This document shows, piece by piece, positions 34,990 to 45,800 of a DNA stretch of 64,000 nt. Numbering within the stretch: position 1 is the stretch's first letter; each line of letters starts with the position of its first letter. The translations under genes and the position numbers were made by a program. The DNA is from Botryosphaeria dothidea (Eukaryota; Ascomycota; Dothideomycetes; Botryosphaeriales; Botryosphaeriaceae). A model generated the notes under the pieces. The model had not been told where the DNA came from, did not search any database, and was given only the letters and a program-made list of their open reading frames with translations. Location: contig WWBZ02000040.1 in assembly GCA_011503125.2 (NCBI GenBank), forward strand, positions 4,278,001 to 4,342,000. The letters are read 5' to 3'.

Positions 34990-37900
34990 AGCTTCCTTAC
35001 GGGTCCATGCGGGGCTAGCTATCTATAGTTATTTTACACGAGGGAGAAAACCTTTTCGCCTGGCAAAAACCCCTCCTCTCTCTCTAGGCATGCTATCCTA
35101 TACTAGTTCTTATTTTTCCTTCTTACTAGTAGCGGCTGCTATGGCAGCCCTATATTTACCTGCTAGACCTATCTCTTTAGTCCTTATCCTCGTAGTTGTC
35201 CGGGTCCTAGTGGTCCTGGTGGTCCTAGTTATCCTCCTAGTTCCTCTTCCTAGTTATCTTCCTATATTAGTTCCCTTGCTAGGCTGAATTGCTTAAGCAG
35301 CCCTAGGCGTAAGAACCAGTCTATTACTGCTTTAATCCCCTTCTTTGTTAAGAGGAGGGAGTAGTAGTCCGTGGTCCCTGCCCTTTAGAGCATCTATGCC
35401 CTGCCCTATTAGAAGTGGGGGCAGAAGAGGAGGATATGCTTTGGGGTTTATCTATGCCAGCCGTATGGATAGGCAGGACTAGGGTACCCTGGCACCTTGC
35501 GCCTTAAGAGGAAGTCCTCTAGTCTAATATGCTCTATACGTAGTAGGGTGGCGAGTATGCTCTGTGGCTTGGATAGTTCGCTGTGGATTTGTCTGATTTT
35601 TAGGTTCTACTGTATGCTTTGGGCTACTAGCTTATCTTGTCTTCCCTGGCTAGTAGACTTTGTCCATCTCTCCTTCTACTTGTTCCTATATGCTATACGT
35701 AGCTTCGTTCGCTTCGGGAGACTCTAGTAGGTAGAGGGGCAGTAGTTAAGGAGTAAGTTTGCCTTTTTTCTAAGTAGGGTTCTTCTGGCAGGGCTAGTGG
35801 CGCCTCTAGTACTTAGAGTAGCCCGAGCTATCTATTTAGTACTCTGGCAAGTTTCCTCTACTACTGTCGCGACTAGGCCATCCCTAGCTCTAATAGCCTA
35901 GGCTAGTGCTAGTTCGTCCAGGTGTAGTGAGAGTGGGGGAATCCCTATCTTATGCTCTAAGGTTTATATGCTGGTTAACTTATACGCCCCTAAGATAGTG
36001 CGTAGGCACTGGTTTTGGATCTTCTTTAGTGGCTGGATGGTTGTTTTTCTCTACCCTGGGATTCCCTCTAGGGTATGCTATACCCTACAGCCGTAGGTAA
36101 GAACTAGCCTTACCACGGCCGTATAGATATGACGGGCTTTAGTAAATGAGGCTCCCTAGGTAGACGCCGCGAGTCTAGAGAGAGATGTGTACTATTTGAT
36201 TGCCTTAGCTCCTATTTCCCTAATATAGGGTCCCCATCTAAGCTTATTGTCTACGTGGACTCCTAGAATCTTAATTATAGGCTCTAGGTATCCAGCAAAT
36301 CTAGGGATACGGATCCCTGCTACCATATTAAATCTCCTTGGTTTCCTTATAAAATAAATAAGGTAATACTTGTCGGGCGAGAAAGCTGACCCGTGGGTAG
36401 CTGCCTAGTGCTCGCAAATTTGATGTGCTCCCTCTAGTGTCCTACAGTTCTATTCTATAGATCTACTAAAGGTTAGAATATTAGTATTATCGACGAATCT
36501 AAGGGGGAAGGTATTACCTCTACGTAGCTATATAAGTAGGTTAGAAGCAAAGAATAGGTAGAGTATCGGCGATAGTGAGGATCCCTGGGGAATCCCGGTT
36601 AAGGTCTAGATTGGTAGACTAGTGAAGTCTCCGAAGGATAGCTGAGTGGTACGGTCCTATAGAAAGGATCGGGTGAATCTTTCTACCTATTCTAGGAGTT
36701 TTGCCATCCTTATATTATAGAGAAGCCTTCTATAAGATACGTGGTTATATGCTCCCGAGATATCTAGGCTAAGGACTGAAGCTACTAGCCCTGGGTCTTG
36801 TGCCTAGATAGTATGGATCTGTTCTGTAAGCAGGTCAAGAGCTGCTACTGCGGATCTGTTTCTCCTAGCTCCCATCTATATATTAGGAAGCAGGCCGTAT
36901 GCTTCAGTAGCCTGGGAGATTCTATCTACTATAATCCTCTTAAGTAGCTTCCCTAGCGTATTAAGTAAAGCAATCGGCCTAAATAACTTGGCTTTGGTAT
37001 AGTCGTCCCTCTGTGGTTTCCTAAGAACTACGGTAATAGAGCTTTTGAACTGCCTAGGGTGGTATCCAAGTGCGAGGCATCCCTGGAAGAGCCTGGTGAG
37101 GGGTCCCCTTAGTGTCTCAGCGCATTACTTTAGGAACCTGTTGGTGATCTTGTCTGGGCCTGGTACCTTGTCTAGGAGAAGCTTCTTAATGGTGTGGAGG
37201 ACCTGCTCTTCAGTAAGGTCTTGGGGAATCTCTACTGGCACTAGGTATATACACCCATCCAGATCTGAGAGGTCGGTGGCCCTGGGAGGTGGGAAGAACT
37301 GGTTGGTAAGGATTTCTGCCTTGGACTGGTTGTCGTAATATAGTTGTTTATCTGCTCCCTAGAGGGGTGGGAACTGAGGTGGGGCTGGAGGTTCTAGTGC
37401 CCTTATTCTTGCCCACTTTGAGAGCTTCCAGAGTGTAGATGGGTCCGAAGTAATCTCAGCTACTATTCTGCGCCATGCTTTTGTTCTATCTCTTCTGATC
37501 TGCCTCTTCTTGCTATTAGCAATAGTTTGGTATACTACCCAGTCCTCCTCCCTCCCTGTGGCCGTCCACTTCCTTCTAGCTGCTCTAGCCTGGTATACTA
37601 GGTCCGAACACTCCTTTGTCCATTGTATAGAGGCCCAGGGCGAGGGTCTCGCTACTGGGATGGTCTCCTAGATTATCCTTTAGATGGCCTCCTGGAGTAG
37701 TGTAGTAAAGTAATCTAGGTCTACTTTAGTGTTAAGAGGGGCTGCTTTAAGGTGTTCGAGCTTTAATTGGAGTATATTATTAGTTCTCTTCCAGTCTGCT
37801 TTCTTCCACTAGGGCCTTAGGGGGCGTAGTTCTACGGGGGTAGGAGAAAAATCAAGTGTAGTAAGGATAGGTAGGTGGTCAGAGGATGATTCGAGCTCCT

Positions 37901-38570
37901 GGCTAACTCTATAGCTAAGGATTCTCTCCTCTAGCCACCGTGATATAAAGATAAGGTCTAGAGTACTCTCGCTGCTACTATCTCGTCTAGTAATAGTGCC
38001 CCTTAGAAGGGCTAGGTTAAGATTAGCTGCGGTAGCTATCTTAATTAGGTTATCCGCTAGGGTGTAGTGTATTAGGGAGGTTATACCTTCCCAGATAGGA
38101 TGGTGGAGGTTAAAGTCCCCTAGGAGAATATGCTCCCCTAATTTTCTAAGAACTTCCGGTAGAAGAGATAGGGTTTCTAGCGCTGTACTAGTATAAGAGG
38201 CTGGCGGGGGATTGTAGCAGTTATGGATGTAGATTGTATATGTCCTAGTAATGAGGGATAGTGTAATAAGATCTGGTAAATGGACTGTTGCTTGCCAGGA
38301 GTCGGGGCTAATGGCCTTGCTTATAAAGAAGCAGGTTCTTGCCACTCCCTCCTGGGGAAAAACTGTATAGTAGGCAGGATGTCTTGCTGTTGTCTTGACC
38401 CTCGGGTTCCTCTAAGGTTCCTGGATAGCTAGGATATGGTGGATCTTTGGGTCTACTTCCTTGAAGAGCGGGAGTATTACCCTATCCTTGCTCTTATGGA
38501 CGTTATACTATACAATGGAGAGAGAGCCTATATCTAACATTGACTTCCTTCCATCTCTAGGTCCGGCTGC
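34990..38570 (-). pseudogene. LINE-alpha copy 2 ORF2: APE endonuclease and reverse transcriptase
   Basis: The minus-strand frame is shared by the endonuclease block and the RT. The endonuclease begins LSIVQYNVHKSKD (stop at the Gln) near 38530. A 178-codon open block at 38345-37809 contains ILLGDFNLHHPIWEG and ends with SSSDHLPI, the hallmarks of APE-type nucleases that nick target DNA. The RT lies about 37500-36100; its catalytic motif at about 36485-36497 reads FVDNTNILTFS, so the second Asp is Asn. Near 35480-35400 a Cys/His stretch with TPKHILLFCPHF fits the C-terminal zinc finger of these LINEs. No RNase H domain is seen. In-frame TAG/TAA codons at Gln/Trp sites inactivate it. Confidence 0.85.
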
Positions 38571-38599
38571 GAGGGGGCTAGTGGTGTGGGCTGTGAGGA

Positions 38600-40093
38600 G
38601 GGAGTTCCCGCGGGCTCCTCTAAGGCGTGTTATAAGCTGTTGAGTCCGGTAAACCTTATTTGGTTAGGAGGCGGGGGGCGGCTTAAGTCTCTTGGCCTGC
38701 CTGGTCCCCTCTTGACCGGCTCCTCCTCCCTAATCCTCTTCCTTGGTCCAACGGTCAACTAGTTAGTTTAAGGCTGTGTTTTAGTTATTAGGGGTCCTTC
38801 CCGGTGCCTTTCTGGTGCTGCTAGGCGGGCCTGGGCGGCCTTAGTATGGTAGGCTCTGCGTGCTGGGCAGGAGTTGCTCTAGGCTGTATGCCTTTGAGAG
38901 CAGTTTGCGCACTGTATGCTTTTCTTAGGGTAGTCCCTAGTATTATATGCCTTGCTGCACTGTCCGCACTTTTCCTCCTTTTTATAATAGTTGGTAATAT
39001 GTCCGTAGGCCTGGTACTTAAAATACTGGGTTACTATAAAGGCTACGTTATAGTACTGCGCTATATGGATAGCAAAGTTAATAACAAGCCCCTTATTAAT
39101 AATCTGGTTGGCGGTTTCGGGGTTTATGGTGCTGAGGATAATGGCCGAGTGAGTTTTCCCCTCTGGGAGCTTCCTCTTTAGCTAGGCCAGCTTGCTGATA
39201 CGTAGTCCTAGGTGTAGAGATAGGTTCTGCTCCTAGATGGTTTGGATAGCTTGGGGGTCTGTGGTGTCGATTCCTTCTCGAGGGACGTTGTGTACTAGCA
39301 CTGAGTATAGCTGCTGGTTAGGCCTGACTTCTTTTCCTAGTCCTGTAGTCTATTCCTGGTCCTGGAGAAGGGCTGTTCTGGTTGCTTCATCCGGTATAAA
39401 GATCCTAACGTCTCTACTGGGGAGCTTCTTGGCAGCAAGTACTTTCTTGCACGCCCAGCTTTTTCCTACCTAGATCTTTCTAATAATTGCCTCATTTGAG
39501 AGCTTGGCTATTTCTTATCTATTTGCTATCTCTGGGAAGTAGAGGGTAAGTTTAGTGGTGGCTGGGGGGGTAGGGGGCTTCGGGGCTGCTTGGGCTGCAA
39601 TTTGTGCCTAGCTGCGAGTGTTGGGTGTGGGTGTAGAGGTAGCCTGGATACGGTTGACTGTCTTTTGGACCTGTTGGACCTCTTTGAGGATATCCTTAAG
39701 GCCTGGCTCCTTGGTGGCTGCCTCCTAGCAGATAGTAATATGATCCTAGAAGATTATCTTGGCAATATCGAGAAAATTTTTTACCTGGCTAGAGAGGACT
39801 AAAGGGAGGCTAGCAGATGTTTGTAGGGCTTGGAGGAGGGTGTCTGCTGTTTTTGAGGCTCTCTTAACGTATTCTACGCTATACTGGGTGCTCTACGGTT
39901 TCTTGGGGGTGTATTAGGGCTGGGTAGAGGTAGTCACTGGGGGAGGCTGTTCGCCTCTTCCTGTGTCCTCTACATCAACCACTTCGCGGCTACAGTTGTC
40001 TTGAGTACTATTTTGGGACTCGCGAAGCCTAGGAGAGTCCCTAGGGCCCTCTCCCGGCGCCGTAGCTTGGGGTCGATTTTTTGGTGTGGTCAT
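38600..40093 (-). pseudogene. LINE-alpha copy 2 ORF1, gag-like RNA-binding protein
   Basis: Starts at ATG 40091-40093, five bases from the element's 5' end (MTTPKNRPQATAPGEG). The N-terminal half is Pro/Thr-rich and low in complexity. Near 39020-38820 is a series of zinc knuckles, the last two reading KCGQCSKAYNTRDYP and QCANCSQRH, as in fungal LINE ORF1 proteins. Several expected Cys are Tyr (TGY to TAY) and Trp/Gln codons are stops. It is in a different frame from ORF2. It would coat the LINE RNA. The C-terminal end is approximate. Confidence 0.78.
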
Positions 40094-40098
40094 GTTTT

Positions 40099-40159
40099 CC
40101 TCTTATATATAGATTTTTAGTTAAAAGTAATACTATTATTTCGGCTTTACTACCTTATA
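40099..40159 (+). mobile_element. End fragment of a family A LTR (outermost host)
   Basis: 61 bp matching the reverse complement of the first part of the A LTR, ending ggctttactaccttata. It is the right end of a plus-strand A LTR; everything from the left edge to 40098 was inserted into it. The five bases after it (ccttc) would be its TSD copy, but the other side is outside the window. Confidence 0.75.
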
Positions 40160-40190
40160 CCTTCTACTAGTATATAAACCTATTATTATA

Positions 40191-40801
40191 GATAGATAGA
40201 TAAATTCAATTTTAAGCTGATTTAGCTCCCCGAAGGGTCTATGCAGCTGTGGCTATCTGTAAGGGTATATGGAAGGGGAAACCGTGGCTACTTTCTTGGG
40301 ATAGCCCGGGTAAAAACCTTCCCTATCTACAATGGTAGTATCCGCAGATACTCTATTTAGTATGGTTTTTCTATATACCGGTAGCGGTATCTAAAGTAGG
40401 AAGAGTAGCTAAGAGGGAGGAACTGTAGAGAGAGGTGACTGTAAATCTTAAGACTAAGCCGTAAGAAGTCCCGGCTTACCTATTTATAAGCGCTGGTAAA
40501 GCGCTCTTAAAATTTATTTTTAGAAGCGCCTAGCTGGCCCTTCTCCCCCTTATTACCGCCAGAGAGAACGCGGGTACGTATACTTTTATAGTGGGACGTA
40601 CATGCCACTTGTGGCCCACCCTAACCACCTGTGGATTTTCCCCCTTATTACCGCTAGGGAGAACGCGGGTACGTGTACTTTTAACGTGGGACGCATATGC
40701 CACGAGTAGGTAAGCGGTCTAAGATTCGAACTTAGAACCTGTGCCACCCCAGAAAGGCCAGGTTACCGTGGAAGTGTACCCTACCAGTATACCACCCCGC
40801 C
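40191..40801 (-). mobile_element. SINE copy 3, best-preserved tRNA-derived SINE
   Basis: A 611-bp minus-strand insertion with the perfect 14-bp TSD aacctattattata (40177-40190 and 40802-40815). The 5' part (40801 back to about 40707) is tRNA-like with A and B boxes. The middle contains two related units of about 62 bp (40546-40607 and 40643-40704). The 3' part, about 100 bp, resembles the 3' end of LINE-alpha, and both have a GATA-repeat tail followed by aaatt. It has no coding capacity. A SINE depends on a partner LINE for reverse transcription, and LINE-alpha is the obvious candidate. It is less RIP-mutated than SINE copies 1 and 2. Confidence 0.9.
40707..40801 (-). ncRNA. tRNA-related head of SINE with pol III promoter
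   Basis: On the minus strand an A box, TGGTATACTGG (40794-40784), and a B box, GTTCGAATC (40731-40723), are spaced as in tRNA genes. The T arm folds perfectly: stem CTAAG/CTTAG around a 7-base loop (40735-40719). The acceptor side pairs only partly (GGCGG with CCGCT). I cannot assign an anticodon. It is a SINE promoter and not a functional tRNA gene. Confidence 0.75.
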
Positions 40802-40815
40802 AACCTATTATTATA

Positions 40816-41360
40816 TACTAGTAAATACTAGATAGGCTATACTAGCTACGTAGGTATAACGGCTAAACGAAGAAGTAGTGTTAAGGTAGTATACGTGATA
40901 ACGTGTAGGCAGTAGACGCGCGTGCACGCGGTAACGTTACGTACTTCGCAACTTTATAGCTCTCGCTTATACGTAGACTCTCGCACTTTATGCGACCTCT
41001 CTATAGCAGCATCGAGTCTTATTATATTAGGTCGTACCGCCTATCTTACTTATAGCTAGAAGTAGGCTTTAGAATAGCTTACGTCTCGTTACCGTCACCG
41101 TTACCGTTACCGTCGTCGAGCCTCGCGTAGAGCCTTACCGTTTCGCTACAAAGTCGGAGCCACGCTAGGTATCCGAAGCTAACCGCAACCGCAACCGTAA
41201 CCGTTACCGTCCATTATAATGTTAGGAATATACCTAGATGTTATAGGCGATAACGCCTAGAGAGAGCCACACCGTTATCCGCACGATTCGTCACCCACGA
41301 GACCTTCGTTACGCGTCCTACCGCTTAAGAGCGAGAGTCTAGTAACCATTTACTAATAGA
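40816..41360. other. Non-coding stretch upstream of Gypsy C gag
   Basis: No gene is visible. It may hold the damaged 5' LTR and leader of Gypsy C, but I could not find a matching 3' LTR. It contains hexamer-type repeats at about 41091-41122 and 41181-41213. Confidence 0.5.
41091..41213. repeat. Two clusters of ACCGTN hexamer repeats
   Basis: Runs of accgtc/accgtt at about 41091-41122 and of aaccgc/aaccgt/accgtt at about 41181-41213, separated by about 60 bp. These are imperfect tandem hexamers in otherwise unique sequence. Confidence 0.6.
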
Positions 41361-41369
41361 GTTATAATA

Positions 41370-42720
41370 CCTTCGGCGTCGACTGGCTTAGCCTTAACCC
41401 TATTAATATTACTAACGCCTAGACGCTCGTCGACTACGTTACCATAGGCAGCGATTAGGCCTAGCGCTTCCTTAACTAGTTAAGAGAATAGTACCAACGC
41501 GCAGTAAGCCTTGAAATATAGCTTTAGTCCGCCCAGAACAGCATTAATACCCTCACGAACGAGTTAAATACCGCGCGTATAATATAGGAGATACTAAAAG
41601 GATAATTAGAGGCATGCAAGAGACAGTAGTAACCTGCTGGAGGATTTAGCTACGTATAACCGTTAGCAAGGCTAGGGACCAGCTTCGCTACGAGCTAGTA
41701 TTAGGACTAGGGCTTATAGCAAAGGGTAAAGCTTAGCGAAAAGCTTCCTAACGTACCGGTTTTTAAAGGAGAAAAGAAGGAATACCTTAATTGGCGAATA
41801 GTAGTACGTATTAAGCTTGCAGCAAATAGAGACCGCTTCCCTATAGCTTAAGCTCGTCTATAATATATTATATTACGTCTCGAAGGCGAAGCAAGCGCTT
41901 AAGTACGAGGATACGTCAAGGAACACGGCTTGATCAACGTCCTACTACGAGACCCTTTATCGATTATAGGAGACTTTAAGGACCTTCTATAGTTACTAGA
42001 GCAAGCCTTTAGCGACCCCAATCGTCGTGAGACAGCCCTTCGAGAGCTCTATGAGCTTAAGCAGACCAACAAGCCTTTCAGTTGGTATGCCGCGAAATAC
42101 CAGCGCCTCTGCACTGAACTTGATATATTACCAGAAGGTCGCAAAGCAGAGTTCTGGTATGGACTCTCCCAGGAACTCAAGAAAGGTCTCTTCGTAGTTG
42201 CAACCACAATCAGAGCAATGCCCTTCCATTAGATAGTAAGCCATATCCAGCTGTCAGACTAGAAAATCATGTGACATTCCGGCGGATCCGGCCGCCAGTG
42301 TAGCATAAGAGGGGCTCCCCCCACTACCCTCTACAGATAGCCAGCGACTGTACAATTAATCACTTTTCTCAAAGTTCGACACCAGTAGATCGACAATGAA
42401 CGCTTGTGGGCTAAGCGCCGCCCTACTCGTTATGCATATCCTTCAGAGTCATCGTTACAGTCATTACCCACTTAACCGACTCCTACAACGTCGACTCTAG
42501 CAGTTTCAGCTCTAACGCCCACTATAGGCGGCGAGCCTATGGACCTCTTAGCAATTAGCACACGTCCCGTTCCCCCGAAACCACGTTATCTTACTTAAGA
42601 GCAATACCAGTAGCGTCTCTAGACTAGTTCTTGCTTTAGCTGCGGCGCTACTAGCTATCGTAGAGCTTAGTATCCTCAACGTCGTAATAACGGCTCGTTT
42701 ATTAAACTGAACACCACGGG
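41370..42720 (+). pseudogene. gag: Gypsy C gag with CCHC knuckle
   Basis: One reading frame from before 41762 (VFKGEKKEYLNW) to the zinc knuckle at about 42632 (CFSCGATSYRRA then stop and YPQRR). The knuckle has Gly to Ser, His to Tyr and Cys to Tyr changes, all C-to-T/G-to-A transitions. The capsid core around 42050-42200 reads LRELYELKQTNKPFSWYAAK. Pol is in the frame one base back, so a -1 shift would be needed. The start is approximate. Confidence 0.75.
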
Positions 42721-42889
42721 TGTAGATAAGGATTAACATACTAATAGTAATAAGGAAAACTAACTAGCTCTAAGTAAAGTCCTACTTAGAAGCCTTAACC
42801 CGGAGGCAAACTAATAAGTATTAATATCGGCTTTGCAAGTATCCAGCCGAACGTACTAGCTCCTTTACGCGAACCTTGCTTGCTACTTC

Positions 42890-45800
42890 CCTATATTATC
42901 AATAATCGTCTCTAAACGCACGCCTTATCCGATTTAGGCTACGAAGGCTTTACTTTTATTAATATACCTTTTGTTTAGCGCTATAACCTACCGCTTATCT
43001 AGATACTAGAGAAGCTTGCCGCCAACGGATATAACGGATAAGGCGAAGCTATTAGCTAGACTACTTATTTTGACCTTACTCTCGCAGATAGCGCCCATCG
43101 CGAAATTATTACAGCTTACGTAGTGCTAAAGCTTTATTAGTACTTAGTAATCTTAGGAAAGCCCTGGCAGAAGAAGCACGGTATACTCTAGGACCATGAA
43201 GATAAGCTTACTACATTTAAGTCCCACTACTATCGCCGAAACTATCTAGGGCAATATAATAGCGGATTCCCAATCTTAGTCTACAACGTCCCTTGCAACG
43301 AAGCACCCCTAGATTAGCTAATATAACCAGGAGGAGAAGAAGACCCCTTTATAGGCAATGCAGCACCCATGGGTGACGCACCTCACCGTATTCTTCACCG
43401 GTATAGCCAAGCAGCTACTCCGCCAGTCAAATCCAACGAATCCGACTACTCACCTATTACCTTGGCAGAGCTTGCTTTAGTACCTACACTAGTATAAGCA
43501 GAAGCTCCTATTAGCATTAGTGCAGTTACTATTAACCGATTAGCTGTCAGCAAACGTCACAACCCACGGAACGGCAACGGCATCCAGATCTTCGCCGCAT
43601 TACTACGTGATATTGAAATTGCACTTAATCCATCGAAGAAACCAAAGCCGAACCCAGTTGACAAGCTTCCAAAGCAGTATTACGAGTTTCTCGACGTCTT
43701 CAGCAAGGAACTGTCCAACAAGCTACCTCTACACCGTCCATACGATTACAAGATCCCTCTGCAAAAGGATGAAGAAGGTAAGGAGAAACAGCCGCCCTTT
43801 GGTCCTCTTTATAACATATCCTATGGCGAACTACTTGTTCTGAAGAAGACCCTCGAAGAGAACCTCTCAAAAGGCTTTATCCGAGCAAGTTCATCACCCG
43901 CTGCAGTACTAGTCCTCTTTGCTCGCAAGCTAGGAGGTAGATTACGCTTTTATGTTAACTACCGTGGACTTAACGAGATCATAGTAAAGAACCGCTACCC
44001 GCTCCCCTTATTCCGTTAGACTCTCGATAAACTATCACGTGCTACCGTGTATACCAAGCTGGATATCGTTGCTACATTCTATAAGCTTCGGATTGCAAAA
44101 GGAGAAGAATAGAAGACGGCTTTCAGAACTCGTTGGGGCTTATACGAATAGCTTGTCATGCCCTTTGGTCTTTCGAACGCCCTAGCCTCATAGTAGCACT
44201 ATATTAACGACGTTCTATATAACTTACTCGATGTCTGTTGTACCGCATACGTTGACGACATCTTAATCTATAGTAATAATCTTCAGGATCACCGCAAGCA
44301 TATTAATCAGGTACTCCAACGACTACGAGACGCTGGCCTCCAGCTAGATATCTCTAAGTGCGAATTCGAGGTCGAGACTGTTAAGTACTTAGGCTTAATT
44401 ATCGACGCAAAGCACGGTCTACGCATGGACCTAGATAAGGTCTTAGTAATCGTCAATTAGGAGCAGCCTCAATGTATTAAGGATGTCTAATCCTTTCTCG
44501 GGTTCTCTAACTTCTATAGACGCTTTATCAAGGACTTCGCGAAGATTATACAACCGCTAAACAAGCTTACTACTAAGGTAATAGAGAATAGCAGCTTTAA
44601 ATAGATAAGCTAAGCAGATGCTGCTTTCAATCAGCTAAAATAAGCCTTTCTTAGTATACTAGTACTTAAGTATTTCGACCTAGAAGCTGAACTACAGCTT
44701 GTGCTCGAAACTAATATATCTGATTACGTCTCAGCTGGAGTCTTGTCTCAATACGACGAGCAGGGAGTACTTCATCCAGTCGCATTCTTCTTACGAAAGC
44801 ATACACCAGCAGAATGCAACTACGAGATATACGACAAGGAACTCCTTGCCATTATCCGTTGTTTTGAAGAATAGAGAGCAGAACTTGAAGGCAATGCAAC
44901 TGGCTTACCTATTAAGGTTATTACTGACCACAAGAACCTCGAGTACTTTATAACATCTAAATAACTTAGTCGCCGCCAAGCACGCTGGAGCGAGTTTCTC
45001 TCACGCTTCGACTTTCAGATAGAGTATATAAAAGGCAAGTATTGCAAACCTGATGCCCTCACCAGGAGACAGCAAGATCTACCACACCCGGACCAGCGCT
45101 TCTCTAATCAAACTGTCCTTAAGGCTCATAATCTTCATCCGAATATCCGCTCTAAATAGTTACATCAAGAACAACCGGCTCCTATCGATTCCGTTACTCC
45201 GATTCAGATCTTGACAACATTCCTCGAACGACAAAGCGCGATGGACACTTGTATCACGCAAGCTTACGAGGAGATGAAGGATAACAAGCTTTAGTCGGTG
45301 CTAGAAGCCTTGCGAGGGGGGAAGAAACGCTTAGACGACGTCACATTAGCTGACTGCGAAGAATCTGACGGGTTCCTACTATATAGAGGCAAGATCTGGG
45401 TACCAGATACGTTGATAACGCCGGAAGACAATAAAGCAAGCTTAGCTCGCCTGGAACTACTTCGTCAAGCTCATGAATCACTCCTATCAGGACACCTAGG
45501 CGTATCAAAGACGTACGAGATCCTTCAACGCCATTATTACTGGCTAAAGATGCTAGACGACGTCAGGCGCTTCGTGCGTAACTGTCATACCTATACTCGG
45601 ATTAAGCCCAACAGACAAAAGCCCTCAGGCCTCTTACGACCTCTCCTAGTTGCTAAGCAACGTGGCAAGCACTACTCAATGGACTTTATCGTCGAATTGC
45701 CACCTAGTAACCGAACAGGCGCCCAAAACGTACTAGTGACAGTGGATAGATGTACCAAACGCGTGGCCTTCGAAGCAACGAACAAGATGGATGCAGCAGT

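Larger units (their letters stand above)
34957..40098 (-). mobile_element. LINE-alpha copy 2, best-preserved full-length copy
   Basis: 5,142 bp on the minus strand with a 16-bp TSD, cctcttatatatagat (34941-34956 and 40099-40114). The 3' tail at the left is agatagatagataaattt; the 5' end at the right is AAAACATG. It has two ORFs like fungal Tad1-type LINEs: a gag-like ORF1 with zinc knuckles and ORF2 with an APE endonuclease and RT. It is the youngest LINE by RIP load. It lies exactly at the 5' junction of copy 1. Confidence 0.92.

Noticed and set aside
35090..35727. Plus-strand ORFs of 65 and 76 codons
   Set aside because: Antisense to LINE-alpha ORF2; the low-complexity Val/Leu frame mirrors a repeat in the LINE.
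40707..40801. A functional tRNA gene
   Set aside because: The acceptor stem pairs poorly, no anticodon arm is convincing, and the sequence is the head of a three-copy SINE with TSDs.
40166..40826. 11-bp inverted repeat (actagtatata / tatatactagt) around SINE 3
   Set aside because: The arms are AT-rich and short and lie on either side of a SINE insertion; no element could be attached to them.
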